DNA from: Frigoribacterium sp. VKM Ac-2836
GTDB lineage: Bacteria > Actinomycetota > Actinomycetes > Actinomycetales > Microbacteriaceae
DNA: 64,000 nucleotides
Direction: 5' to 3'
Assembly: GCF_013248995.1 (NCBI RefSeq)
Contig: NZ_JABRPK010000004.1
Span: forward strand, 1 to 64,000
Shown one piece after another: positions 14,805 to 23,928 of the stretch. The position numbers were made by a program, and so were the translations under genes. The first letter of the stretch is position 1; each line of letters starts with the position of its first letter. The notes beneath the pieces are model-generated. The model was not told where the DNA came from and made no database searches. It was given only the letters and a program-made list of their open reading frames with translations.

Positions 14805-16945
14805 GCGCGGGCACGACGCCGGCGGCGCTGACCGACCGACACTCGCCGTCCGTCTCGGCCGGCCAGCGCCTCCGTGCGCTCGGTCACCGTCTGGTACGCG
14901 GGCGCGAGGACGCGGCACGGTGGGAGCGGCCGGCGTTCCTCGCCCTGCTGGTCGCCACGGGGGTGTTCTACCTGGTGAACCTCTCGGCGAACGGCTGGGC
15001 GAACTCGTTCTACTCGGCCGCGGTGCAGGCAGGTTCTCAGAACTGGGAGGCGTTCCTCTACGGCTCGTCCGACGCCGCGAACTCGATCACGGTCGACAAG
15101 CCGCCCGCGAGCCTGTGGGTCATGGCGCTGTCGGTCCGGCTGTTGGGGCTGTCCTCGTTCAGCATCCTGCTGCCCGAGGCCCTCATGGGCGTCGCGACGG
15201 TCGGCCTCGTCTGGGCGACGGTGCGGCGTCACTTCTCGGCAGTCGCGGCGTTCGTGGCCGGGGGAGTGCTGGCCCTGACCCCCGTCGCCGTGCTGATGTT
15301 CCGATTCAACAACCCCGACGCGCTGCTCGTGCTGTTGCTGACCCTCGCCACGTACCTGACCCTGCGGGGCATCGAGACGGGCCGCGTCCGCTGGGTCGTC
15401 TGGGCCGGCGTGGCGATCGGCTTCGGCTTCCTCACCAAGCAACTGCAGGCGTTCGTCATCCTGCCCGTGCTGGCCGGGGTGTACCTCGTCGCGGCGCCCG
15501 TCCTGCTCCGCACGAGGGTGCTGCACCTGCTGGCGGCGCTCGGGGCGGTCGTGGTGTCGGCCGGCTGGTGGGTCGCCCTCGTCGAACTGGTGCCGTCGAG
15601 CATGCGGCCGTACGTCGGCGGCTCGCAGACGAACTCGTTCCTCGAGTTGACCTTCGGTTACAACGGCCTCGGGCGGCTCACGGGTGACGAGACCGGCAGC
15701 GTGACGGGCGGCGGTGGCGGCACCGGTGCGGCCACGACGGGCATGTGGGGCGAGACCGGCATCACCCGGCTCTTCACGGGCGAATTCGGCGGACAGATCA
15801 CCTGGCTGCTTCCCGCCACCCTCGTCATCGGTGTCTCGGCGCTCGTGCTGTTCGGCTGGCGACACCGGACCTCGGCCCGTCGAGCGACCCTGCTGCTGTT
15901 CGGTGGCTGGACGGTGCTGACCGCCCTCGTCTTCAGCTTCATGTCGGGGATCTTCCACGCTTACTACACGGTGGCGCTCGCCCCGGCGATCGCGGTCACC
16001 CTCGGGACCGCGGCCGACGTGCTGTGGCGGCGCCGGGCCCGGCTGTGGGTGCGGATCGTCCTGGCGGCGTCGGCCCTGCTCACGGGCGTCTGGGCCTGGG
16101 TCCTTCTCGGTCGGGCGGAGTCCTGGCAACCGTGGCTTCGGTACGTCGTGGTCGCGTTCGCCGTGACGGGCGCCGTGCTCGTGGTGCTGCCGCGACGGGG
16201 ACGCGCGCTGACGGCGGCCACGCTCGCCGTGCTGGTCACGGGCGGGTTGTTGGCTCCGGCGGCCTACTCGATCGAAACCGTGTCGACGGCCCACAGCGGC
16301 TCGATCGTCACGGCCGGGCCGACCGTGTCGAGTGGCGCGGGCGGCATGGGTGGCTTCGGCGGCGGCGGCGGCGGCGGCGGCGGTGCCGGTGGGACCGGTG
16401 GGTTCGGCGGTACACCTGGGGCGGCCGGTGGCGGGCCCGGTGGCACTGGTGGCGGCACGCTCCCGCAGCTGCCGGGCGGCACCGGCGGGGCCGCGGGCAA
16501 CGGCAGCGGCGCGGGGACGGGAACCGCAGGAGGCGCGGGTGCGGCCTCGACGGGACGCCCCGGTGGCGGGGGCGGAGCCGGCTCGTTGCTCGGCTCGGGC
16601 TCGGTCAGCGACGAGCTCGCCGCCATGGTGGGGGCGGACGCCGACCGGTACACCTGGGTCGCCGCGGCGGTCGGATCGAACGGCGCCGCGGGCTACCAGC
16701 TCGCGACCGGCGACCCGGTCATGGCGGTCGGTGGATTCAACGGCAGCGACCCGTCTCCGACTCTTGCGCAGTTCGAGCAGTACGTCACCGACGGGCAGAT
16801 CCACTGGTTCGTCGGCGGTACCGTCGGGCAGTCGAACGGCGGCAGCTCGTCCTCGAGCGAGATCGCGGCCTGGGTCGAGGCCAACTTCTCTTCGACCGAG
16901 GTCGACGGGGTCACGCTGTACGACCTGACCAGCCCGGTGGGGTGA
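14801..16945 (+). CDS. GT39/ArnT-like membrane glycosyltransferase with glycine-rich insert
   Basis: A 714-residue integral-membrane transferase of the polyprenyl-phosphate-sugar-using GT-C class. The signature stretch is NSITVDKPPASLW (about residues 88-100), after a first external loop with NGWANSFYSAAV. Ten or more hydrophobic segments follow up to about residue 490. Then comes a glycine-rich, low-complexity stretch (about 510-600), and a small terminal domain follows (about 605-714, with YTWVAAAVGSN and VGGFNGSDPSPTL), as in YkcB-type proteins. It probably moves sugar from the lipid donor made by the preceding gene onto an extracytoplasmic acceptor. The ATG at 14801 overlaps the previous stop. 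Confidence 0.87.
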   Translation: MSAGTTPAALTDRHSPSVSAGQRLRALGHRLVRGREDAARWERPAFLALLVATGVFYLVNLSANGWANSFYSAAVQAGSQNWEAFLYGSSDAANSITVDKPPASLWVMALSVRLLGLSSFSILLPEALMGVATVGLVWATVRRHFSAVAAFVAGGVLALTPVAVLMFRFNNPDALLVLLLTLATYLTLRGIETGRVRWVVWAGVAIGFGFLTKQLQAFVILPVLAGVYLVAAPVLLRTRVLHLLAALGAVVVSAGWWVALVELVPSSMRPYVGGSQTNSFLELTFGYNGLGRLTGDETGSVTGGGGGTGAATTGMWGETGITRLFTGEFGGQITWLLPATLVIGVSALVLFGWRHRTSARRATLLLFGGWTVLTALVFSFMSGIFHAYYTVALAPAIAVTLGTAADVLWRRRARLWVRIVLAASALLTGVWAWVLLGRAESWQPWLRYVVVAFAVTGAVLVVLPRRGRALTAATLAVLVTGGLLAPAAYSIETVSTAHSGSIVTAGPTVSSGAGGMGGFGGGGGGGGGAGGTGGFGGTPGAAGGGPGGTGGGTLPQLPGGTGGAAGNGSGAGTGTAGGAGAASTGRPGGGGGAGSLLGSGSVSDELAAMVGADADRYTWVAAAVGSNGAAGYQLATGDPVMAVGGFNGSDPSPTLAQFEQYVTDGQIHWFVGGTVGQSNGGSSSSSEIAAWVEANFSSTEVDGVTLYDLTSPVG
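16332..16590 (+). repeat. glycine-codon low-complexity tract inside the GT39-type gene
   Basis: Runs of GGC/GGT codons, including an uninterrupted (GGC)n run at about 16358-16382, encode a GG-rich linker interspersed with Ala, Thr, Phe and Pro. It resembles PGRS-type sequence and should be prone to in-frame length change. One copy of the dispersed CAGGAGGCGCGG motif is embedded at 16527-16538. Confidence 0.8.
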
Positions 16946-16951
16946 GCGGTG

Positions 16952-16985
16952 CCGTGCCCGACCCGGCTCGACGGGCCGGGCACGG
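16952..16985 (+). terminator. terminator of the glycosyltransferase pair
   Basis: CCGTGCCCG (16952-16960) pairs with CGGGCACGG (16977-16985), with inner CCG/CGG pairing. It begins just after the gene's stop and ends 16 nt before tRNA-Arg. It has no T-run, as is usual in actinobacteria. Confidence 0.6.
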
Positions 16986-17001
16986 TATCGTGGACGGGTC
17001 C

Positions 17002-17074
17002 GCCCCCGTAGCTCAGCGGATAGAGCAGGAGCCTTCTAATCTCTTGGTCGCAGGTTCGATTCCTGCCGGGGGCA
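17002..17074 (+). tRNA. tRNA-Arg (anticodon TCT)
   Basis: Acceptor GCCCCCG/CGGGGGC, D arm GCTC-AGCGGATA-GAGC, anticodon loop CTTCTAA (anticodon TCT, reads AGA), and T arm GCAGG-TTCGATT-CCTGC with discriminator A. The base pair next to the loop (C31-T39) does not form and G27-T43 is a wobble; the rest is sound. CCA is not encoded. Confidence 0.95.
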
Positions 17075-17104
17075 CCCTATTCATCCCCCCACCGTCCCGA
17101 CATG

Positions 17105-17140
17105 ACGAAGCGCCCCCGGCCGAGGCCGGGGGCGCTTCGT
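17105..17140. terminator. bidirectional terminator hairpin
   Basis: A perfect 17-bp stem: ACGAAGCGCCCCCGGCC (17105-17121) and its complement at 17124-17140, with a 2-nt loop. It lies between tRNA-Arg and the convergent gene that ends at 17151 and can serve both. Confidence 0.8.
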
Positions 17141-17150
17141 CGTCAGGGCG

Positions 17151-18011
17151 TCAGCCGTCCGTGCCGGCGGGGGCCGTGCGACGGCGGACCTGACTCGCAC
17201 TCACCGGTTGCTCGAAGCGCTCGTCGTCCATGGGGTCGTCACGGGTGTCTGCCTCGGACGAGTCGTCCTCTGGGGCGGGCGCCTCGGGTGCGGACACGGG
17301 CGACGGTCCAGCGAGAGGGGCCGAGGCCTCGGGTGCGCGGTACGCCTCGTCGCCACGGACGACGGTCTCGTCGAGTGCTGCGGGTCGGAGGGTCGCCGAG
17401 GGGGTCGTCGTCTCGAGCCGCATCGACTGGGCGGGTCGGCGCTCGGCCGCTGCCGATGCGCGCTGTTCGGCTTCCCACGCTTTCTGCTTCGCGTCCGTGT
17501 CGCGGTCGACGTCCGCCTCTTCGTACTTCCATCTGGCGAGATCGTCGCGGAACAGCTTCTTGGCGCGGTTCGGGCGGTTCTGCCACTCGATCAGACGGTC
17601 GCGCAGTTCACCCAACGTCTGCTCGGCCTGGAAGCTGAAGGATGCCGAGTTGCGCTTGATCTCGGCCATCTGGTGGGCCGCCCAGTCCGCGGCGAGAGTG
17701 CTACCGGTCGCGGGCAGCAGGCGGAGGCGGACGTCGGCCTCGTGACCGAGGTGGTCGGCGTAGGCACGCTCCTCGACGCCGAGCGAGCTGTGGACGGCAG
17801 CCTTGCGAGCGGCCGAGACGAGGGCCGCGACCGCTGCCGCCTTGGCCTCGTCCTCGTGTGACGTCACGGCCCGCCGCGTGCTCGCGCGCCCGATGAGGGC
17901 TGCGACGACGCCGGCCACGACGATGGCGATGAAAGGGATGACCGCATCGGTGACGACGCGCCATCCGTTGTCGGACGAGAGCCATTCGATGAAACTGTTC
18001 CACCACTGCAT
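17151..18011 (-). CDS. membrane-anchored protein of unknown function
   Basis: A 286-residue protein with one transmembrane segment near the N-terminus (about residues 22-42, VIPFIAIVVAGVVAALIG), a cytosolic helical, charged region to about 190 with likely coiled coil (AEQTLGELRDRLIEWQNRPNRAKKLFRDDLARWKYEEAD), and a disordered Pro/Ala/Glu-rich tail. I recognise no family. The ATG at 18011 is chosen because TAGTGT lies 7 nt upstream in the leaderless pattern and the membrane segment then starts in the usual place. A longer in-frame start at 18092 is less likely. Confidence 0.7.
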   Translation of the reverse strand: MQWWNSFIEWLSSDNGWRVVTDAVIPFIAIVVAGVVAALIGRASTRRAVTSHEDEAKAAAVAALVSAARKAAVHSSLGVEERAYADHLGHEADVRLRLLPATGSTLAADWAAHQMAEIKRNSASFSFQAEQTLGELRDRLIEWQNRPNRAKKLFRDDLARWKYEEADVDRDTDAKQKAWEAEQRASAAAERRPAQSMRLETTTPSATLRPAALDETVVRGDEAYRAPEASAPLAGPSPVSAPEAPAPEDDSSEADTRDDPMDDERFEQPVSASQVRRRTAPAGTDG

Positions 18012-18018
18012 GGGGCGA

Positions 18019-18024
18019 ACACTA
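18019..18024 (-). promoter_or_regulatory. -10 box of the membrane-anchored protein gene
   Basis: TAGTGT on the minus strand, 7 nt (TCGCCCC) before ATG 18011. It supports the shorter start and a leaderless transcript. Confidence 0.5.
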
Positions 18025-18113
18025 CAGCCGAGGTCGAAGGTTGCACTGCTGCGACATGCCTGCCGAGGCGGGAGCGGTCGGTGGGCCGTCACCCGCCGCC
18101 GGGCAGCTCACGA

Positions 18114-18410
18114 TCAGGCGAAGCGGAAGCAGTCGGTGGCGTCGTCGCGGCTCCAGAACTCGCCGATCTCGACGAACCGACGTTGGCGGGGCAGGAATCT
18201 CTTGGCGCGGTAGCGATCACCCTGCGGGTCGTCGAAGCGTTCGACATAGCCCACGATCTCGCCGCCGGGTCGCGTCACGCGAGCGAGGTCGTCGTGCACC
18301 TGCACGAGCTGGAGGCCGCCGCGGGTCGATCGCAGCGCGGGCAGCGGGATGGCCGTGTGCGCGTGGGGGGTAGAGGGGACGATCGCGTGGTCGATGGTGC
18401 TGCTGGTCAT
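18114..18410 (-). CDS. small conserved-looking protein, unknown function
   Basis: A 98-residue soluble protein with a strand-rich C-terminal half (LVQVHDDLARVTRPGGEIVGYVERF, then GDRYRAKRFLPRQRRFVEIGEFWSRDDATDCFRF). The regular strand pattern and the good ribosome site (AGGAG, 6 nt before ATG 18410) argue that it is real. It might be a small beta-barrel or SH3-like binding protein. No function can be assigned. Confidence 0.6.
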   Translation of the reverse strand: MTSSTIDHAIVPSTPHAHTAIPLPALRSTRGGLQLVQVHDDLARVTRPGGEIVGYVERFDDPQGDRYRAKRFLPRQRRFVEIGEFWSRDDATDCFRFA

Positions 18411-18539
18411 GAGGTGCTCCTGAGGTCATCCGGCCGATGCTGTCGAGAACACCCCCGACGCTAGGTCCGACCACCGACATCCCCGCCGGACGTCCTCGGA
18501 GGGCGCGGCGCCGGTGAGGTCCGGCACCGCGCCGTCCGC

Positions 18540-19559
18540 TCAGCGCCCGGTGCCGTCGACCGCCAGCGGCTCGATGGCCGCGAGTTCGTCCTCGGTCAGG
18601 TCGGCACCGTCGAGCGCGTCGAGGCTGTCGTCCAGCTGGGCCACGGAGGACGCACCGATCAGGGCGGTCGTCACGGCGGGCTGCCGCAGCACCCAGGTGA
18701 GCGAGAGCTGCGCGAGCGACTGGCCCCGCGCCTCCGCGATCTCGTTCAGTCCGCGGACGCGGGCGAGGTAGGTCTCGTCGAGGGCGTCCTCCGAGAACCA
18801 TCGCCCCTCGGCCGCCCGCGAACCCGCGGGCGCCTTGCCCGAGAGGTAGCGGTTGGTCAACAGGCCACCGGCCAGGGGCGAGAACACGATCGAGCCGACG
18901 CCGCGGGCGAGCAGGGTGTCGAACAATCCGCGCTCGGGGCGACGGTCGAACATGTTGTAGCGCGGCTGGTGGATCAGCAGCGGCACGCCCTCGGCCTCCA
19001 GCGCGTCGATGGCGGCTTCCGTCTGCGCCGGGTCGTAGTTCGAGATGCCCGCATAGAGGGCCTTGCCCTGCCGGACGGCCGTGGCGAGCGCTCCCATCGT
19101 CTCGTCGATCGGGGTCTCGGGGTCGGGTCGGTGCGAGTAGAAGATGTCGACGTGGTCCATGCCGAGACGTCCCAGACTGGCCTCGAGCGAGTTGAGCAGG
19201 TACTTGCGCGAGCCACCGTCGCCGTACGGTCCGGGCGTCATGTCGTAGCCCGCCTTGGACGAGACGACGATCTCGTCGCGATAGGGGAGCAGGTTCGCCG
19301 CGGCGATGCGGCCGAACTGCTCTTCGGCCGAGCCGTAGGGCGGGCCGTAGTTGTTCGCCAGGTCGAAGTGGGTGACCCCGCGGTCGAACGCGCGCAGCAC
19401 GATGTCGCGCTGGGTCTCGAGGCCGCGGTCCGAGCCGAAGTTGTTCCAGAAGCCGAGCGAGATGCGGGGCAGCTTGAGTCCACTCCGCCCCGTGCGGACG
19501 TAGTCGAGTCGTGAATACCGTGCGTCGTCGGCGACGTAGGGCGTGAAAGGTGATCTCAT
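18540..19559 (-). CDS. aldo/keto reductase, YghZ-like
   Basis: The 339-residue (alpha/beta)8 NADPH-dependent oxidoreductase has all the catalytic tetrad parts: Asp in FDLANNYG, Tyr in the same motif, Lys in VVSSKAGYD, and His in IFYSHRPD. The N-terminus (YVRTGRSGLKLPRISLGFWNNFG) and the block with GPPYGSAEEQFG match the E. coli YghZ / L-glyceraldehyde-3-phosphate reductase group. Its exact substrate cannot be known from sequence; detoxification of reactive aldehydes is likely. The leaderless-type promoter TAGGCT lies 6 nt before the ATG. It is divergent from msrA. Confidence 0.9.
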   Translation of the reverse strand: MRSPFTPYVADDARYSRLDYVRTGRSGLKLPRISLGFWNNFGSDRGLETQRDIVLRAFDRGVTHFDLANNYGPPYGSAEEQFGRIAAANLLPYRDEIVVSSKAGYDMTPGPYGDGGSRKYLLNSLEASLGRLGMDHVDIFYSHRPDPETPIDETMGALATAVRQGKALYAGISNYDPAQTEAAIDALEAEGVPLLIHQPRYNMFDRRPERGLFDTLLARGVGSIVFSPLAGGLLTNRYLSGKAPAGSRAAEGRWFSEDALDETYLARVRGLNEIAEARGQSLAQLSLTWVLRQPAVTTALIGASSVAQLDDSLDALDGADLTEDELAAIEPLAVDGTGR

Positions 19560-19565
19560 TCGGTC

Positions 19566-19571
19566 AGCCTA
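19566..19571 (-). promoter_or_regulatory. -10 box of the aldo/keto reductase gene
   Basis: TAGGCT then GACCGA then ATG 19559 on the minus strand. It is back to back with the msrA promoter in a 47-nt divergent spacer. Confidence 0.55.
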
Positions 19572-19593
19572 GGGGCGGCCGCGGGGACGGGAG

Positions 19594-19599
19594 TAGGTT
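19594..19599 (+). promoter_or_regulatory. -10 box of msrA
   Basis: TAGGTT then CACGGGC and ATG 19607. The 7-nt spacing implies a leaderless message. Confidence 0.55.
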
Positions 19600-19606
19600 C
19601 ACGGGC

Positions 19607-20134
19607 ATGACGACATTCGTTCTCGCCGGCGGTTGCTTCTGGTGCCTCGACGCGGTCTACCGCACCCTCGACGGCGTCACCGAGGTGGTCTCGGGCTACA
19701 CGGGCGGAGACACGGTGGACCCCAGCTACGACGACGTCTGCTCGGGCCGCACGGGGCACGCCGAGGCGGTGGCGGTCACCTTCGATCCCGAGAAGATCCC
19801 GTCCGACGTCGTCCTCGACGTCTTCTTCACGCTGCACGACCCGCGCCAGCTGAACCGGCAGGGCGCCGACGTCGGCACCCAGTATCGCTCGGCGATGTTC
19901 TTCGCGGACGACGAGCAGAAGGTGCTCTTCCAGGCGGCGCGCGACCGAGCCTCCGAGGCCTGGGACGGCGGCGTCGTCACGACGATCGAGCCGCTGCCCA
20001 CCTGGTACGACGCCGAGCAGTACCACCAGGACTTCTTCGCCAAGAACCCCGGCCAGGGCTACTGCACCGCCGTGGCCCTGCCGAAGGTCAACACGATCCG
20101 CAAGTCGTACGCGAAGTACGTGCTCGCCTCGTAG
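19607..20134 (+). CDS. msrA: peptide methionine-S-sulfoxide reductase A
   Basis: The 175-residue enzyme reduces the S-epimer of methionine sulfoxide in proteins. The catalytic motif GCFWCLDAVY is at residues 9-18 (Cys10 nucleophile in the usual GCFWC), with EVVSGYTGG, GHAEAVAVTFDP and HDPRQLNRQGADVGTQYRS following. The end has EQYHQDFFAKNPGQGYC, whose last Cys is a likely resolving residue. Length and start are typical. Divergent from an aldo/keto reductase, it looks like a stress-repair pair. Confidence 0.96.
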   Translation: MTTFVLAGGCFWCLDAVYRTLDGVTEVVSGYTGGDTVDPSYDDVCSGRTGHAEAVAVTFDPEKIPSDVVLDVFFTLHDPRQLNRQGADVGTQYRSAMFFADDEQKVLFQAARDRASEAWDGGVVTTIEPLPTWYDAEQYHQDFFAKNPGQGYCTAVALPKVNTIRKSYAKYVLAS

Positions 20135-20139
20135 ACGGG

Positions 20140-20161
20140 CCGCGCCGTCCGGCGCGGCCGA
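20140..20161 (+). terminator. terminator of msrA
   Basis: Stem GGCCGCGCC (20140-20148) / GGCGCGGCC (20153-20161) with loop GTCC, 6 nt after the msrA stop. No T-run. Confidence 0.65.
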
Positions 20162-20189
20162 CCGAGAAAGAGGAAAGGGGCGCTCGACG

Positions 20190-20405
20190 ATGAGTGACCA
20201 GAACACCTTGCACCGACAGACCTGGGTGGCCGTGGGCCCGGCAGGCACGGTCGGCACCATCCTGCGGACCGACGGCGGCTTCACCGTGCGTCTGTCCGCG
20301 AAGGGCACCGACGGCGGCGTCTACCCGACCCTCGCGGTGGCCAAGAGCGCCCTGTTCGCGGCACTGGGGCCGGGAGCCGACTACCCCGAGTTCCACGAAC
20401 ACTGA
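20190..20405 (+). CDS. 71-residue protein of unknown function
   Basis: A short soluble protein with the strand pattern TWVAVGPAGTVGTILRTDGGFTVRLSAKG followed by a helix AVAKSALFAALG. It has a strong ribosome site (AAAGGGG) 9 nt before ATG 20190, which makes it credible. It resembles other small actinobacterial proteins annotated only as hypothetical. It precedes the ssb-like gene by 121 nt on the same strand. Confidence 0.6.
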   Translation: MSDQNTLHRQTWVAVGPAGTVGTILRTDGGFTVRLSAKGTDGGVYPTLAVAKSALFAALGPGADYPEFHEH

Positions 20406-20526
20406 CGCACGGTCACCGGCGGACCCCCGTCCGTCGCCTCGTCCCCCGGGCGGCCCCCGTCGTCCTCTTCCACAAGGAGGCGCGGGGGCCGTCGTGACGT
20501 TCGCCCGCTTTCGCGAGACTCCCGTC

Positions 20527-21132
20527 ATGACAGACACCATCACCCTCACAGGCATCATCGCGACCGACCCGCGGGCCCTCGTCACGCAGACCGGCCTCTC
20601 CATCACGAGTTTCCGACTCGCCTCGACGCAACGGCGCTACGACCGTGTCACCGGCGTGTGGGTCGACGGCGAGACGAACTGGTACACCGTCACGGCGTTC
20701 CGCCACCTCGCCGACAACGTCCTGGCCAGCCTCCGGAAAGGGCAACGCGTCGTCGTCACCGGGCGCGTGCGCATCCGGTCGTGGGAGTCGGGCGAGCGCA
20801 GCGGCATGACGGTCGAGGTCGACGCCGACGCGATCGGCCACGACCTCGTCTGGGGCAGGTCGATCTTCGAACGGCGGGTCGTGTCCTCCACGGCGGACCG
20901 TCAGGGGACGACGTCGGGCGCGGGCGTCGTCGATCCCGCGACGGCCCATGACCAGGGCGAGACGGCACCCGGGGCTCGGCCCGATGGCGGGGGTGCTGAC
21001 GACGCCCCGTCGGACCCTTCCACGACGGACGCGTCCTCGTCGGACGCGGGCGGCTCGGCGACGCCGGCCGAGGCCGCGGACTGGGGGGCCCCTCCGGCGG
21101 TCGGCGCCGACGAGGTGCTCGCTCCGTTCTGA
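20527..21132 (+). CDS. single-stranded-DNA-binding protein, second-type (SSB paralogue)
   Basis: The 201-residue protein has an OB fold in residues 1-110 (MTDTITLTGIIATDPRALV, LASTQRRYDRVTGVWVDGETNWYTVTAFRHLADNV, LRKGQRVVVTGRVRIRSWE) and then a long disordered Ala/Asp/Ser tail. The tip is DEVLAPF, which keeps the terminal Pro-Phe of canonical SSB (DDDIPF) but with only two acidic residues. It stands alone, not with rpsF/rpsR as the housekeeping ssb does, so it is probably an extra copy for recombination, competence or repair. Confidence 0.85.
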   Translation: MTDTITLTGIIATDPRALVTQTGLSITSFRLASTQRRYDRVTGVWVDGETNWYTVTAFRHLADNVLASLRKGQRVVVTGRVRIRSWESGERSGMTVEVDADAIGHDLVWGRSIFERRVVSSTADRQGTTSGAGVVDPATAHDQGETAPGARPDGGGADDAPSDPSTTDASSSDAGGSATPAEAADWGAPPAVGADEVLAPF

Positions 21133-21232
21133 CCGCCGCGGGCGTCGACGTGCTCCTGGTCCGTGGATCGGCACGCCCTAGACTCGACGCGGCTCGCCGA
21201 CCCGCGGCCGCCGCCAGCGACGAAGGGCCCCC

Positions 21233-21694
21233 GTGATCGGTTCGAGACCCCCGCGAGGCCCGGCGCCCGCCGCGATCCTGGTGGCCCTGGCGGTCGCTCT
21301 CGTCGGGTGCACGTCGTCGCCCGACCCCGCGCCGACGACACCGCCGGCCACAGCGTCGACGGACGCGCCTCCGTTCTCGTCCGAGTCGACGACGCCCGAG
21401 GCGATGGCCCACTTCGACGAGGTGAACACCGCGACCGTCGCGGCGAACGCCCGGCCGGGTGGGCGTGCCGTCGTCGACGCGCTGGTGGGCGCGGGCTTCG
21501 ACAAGTCGACCATGCAGGTCACCGCCGACACGACCTCGATCGGCCGCGACGCCGACAGCGTGCAGTTCTCGGTCCTCTGGGGTCAGGACTGCCTGATCGG
21601 GCAGGTGTCGGGCGCCGGCTACTCGAGTCAGACGGCACCGGTGCTCGGCACGGGGGCGTGCCTCGTGGGGTCGACCCGAGCCATCGACTGGTGA
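21233..21694 (+). CDS. secreted lipoprotein of unknown function
   Basis: A 153-residue protein with a lipoprotein signal (hydrophobic core AAILVALAVALVGC; the lipobox LVGC puts the lipidated Cys near residue 26), a Thr/Pro/Ser-rich linker to about residue 55, and an unassigned domain of about 95 residues with two Cys that could form a disulfide (GQDCLIGQVSG and TGACLVG). GTG 21233 follows a GAAGGGC ribosome site, and TAGACT at 21180-21185 may be its -10. It resembles small actinobacterial lipoproteins known only as DUF entries. Confidence 0.7.
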   Translation: MIGSRPPRGPAPAAILVALAVALVGCTSSPDPAPTTPPATASTDAPPFSSESTTPEAMAHFDEVNTATVAANARPGGRAVVDALVGAGFDKSTMQVTADTTSIGRDADSVQFSVLWGQDCLIGQVSGAGYSSQTAPVLGTGACLVGSTRAIDW

Positions 21695-21700
21695 CGTCGG

Positions 21701-21716
21701 GGGCGGGGCCCCGCCC
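21701..21716. terminator. perfect 16-base palindrome, terminator of lipoprotein gene
   Basis: GGGCGGGG/CCCCGCCC without loop, 7 nt after the lipoprotein stop and only 2 nt before the ettA -10 box. It falls between the -35 and -10 regions of ettA, so it may act as terminator and as a regulatory site. Confidence 0.45.
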
Positions 21717-21718
21717 GA

Positions 21719-21724
21719 TAGACT
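21719..21724 (+). promoter_or_regulatory. -10 box of ettA
   Basis: TAGACT then 7 nt (CGCTCCC) and ATG 21732, with no ribosome site. This is one of the clearest leaderless starts in the window. Confidence 0.6.
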
Positions 21725-21731
21725 CGCTCCC

Positions 21732-23417
<1,686 letters not shown>

Positions 23418-23433
23418 CCGGCTCCGCACCGTC

Positions 23434-23907
23434 ATGACCCGCCTGCACGTGCCGACCCGAGTCCGCTGGAGCGATCTCGACGGATACCGTCACGTGAACA
23501 ACGCGTCGATGCTGCGCCTCCTCGAGGAGGCGCGCATCGACGCGTTCTGGTCGGCCGACGGGGCGATCGACGAACGGTCCTCGGCCGCCGTCCTCGACGG
23601 CAGCCCGAACGCCACGACGATGACGCTCATCGCGCGGCAAGAACTCGAGTACCTGATCCCCATCCCGTACCTGCGGGCACCACTCGACGTCCAGATCTGG
23701 GTCGGGCGTCTCGGCGGCGCGAGCCTCGAGGTCTGCTACGAGGTCTGGTCACCCGAGGGGGTCGACCCTCGGCAGCTGTTCACCAAAGCCGCCACGACCA
23801 TCGTGCTGGTCGACTCCGCGACGAATCAGCCACGGCGCATCTCCGATGTCGAACGAGATGCCTGGTCGCCGTTCGTCGAGGAGCCACTGGCCTTCCGCCG
23901 CCGCTGA
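23434..23907 (+). CDS. hotdog-fold acyl-CoA thioesterase (4-HBT/YbgC type)
   Basis: A 157-residue single hotdog domain. The active-site stretch VRWSDLDGYRHVNNASMLRLLEEARIDAF (about residues 8-36) has the Asp and the HVNN helix start typical of 4-hydroxybenzoyl-CoA thioesterase relatives. It cleaves short or aromatic acyl-CoAs; the substrate is not clear. It starts 16 nt after ettA, probably in its operon, and converges on another thioesterase gene (tesB). Confidence 0.88.
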   Translation: MTRLHVPTRVRWSDLDGYRHVNNASMLRLLEEARIDAFWSADGAIDERSSAAVLDGSPNATTMTLIARQELEYLIPIPYLRAPLDVQIWVGRLGGASLEVCYEVWSPEGVDPRQLFTKAATTIVLVDSATNQPRRISDVERDAWSPFVEEPLAFRRR

Positions 23908-23928
23908 CCAGAGGCGGTCGCTGTCGAG

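Noticed and set aside
14357-16804. 815-residue antisense frame across the GT39-type gene
   Set aside because: No domain, His/Arg/Gln-rich; the plus strand encodes a clear membrane transferase.
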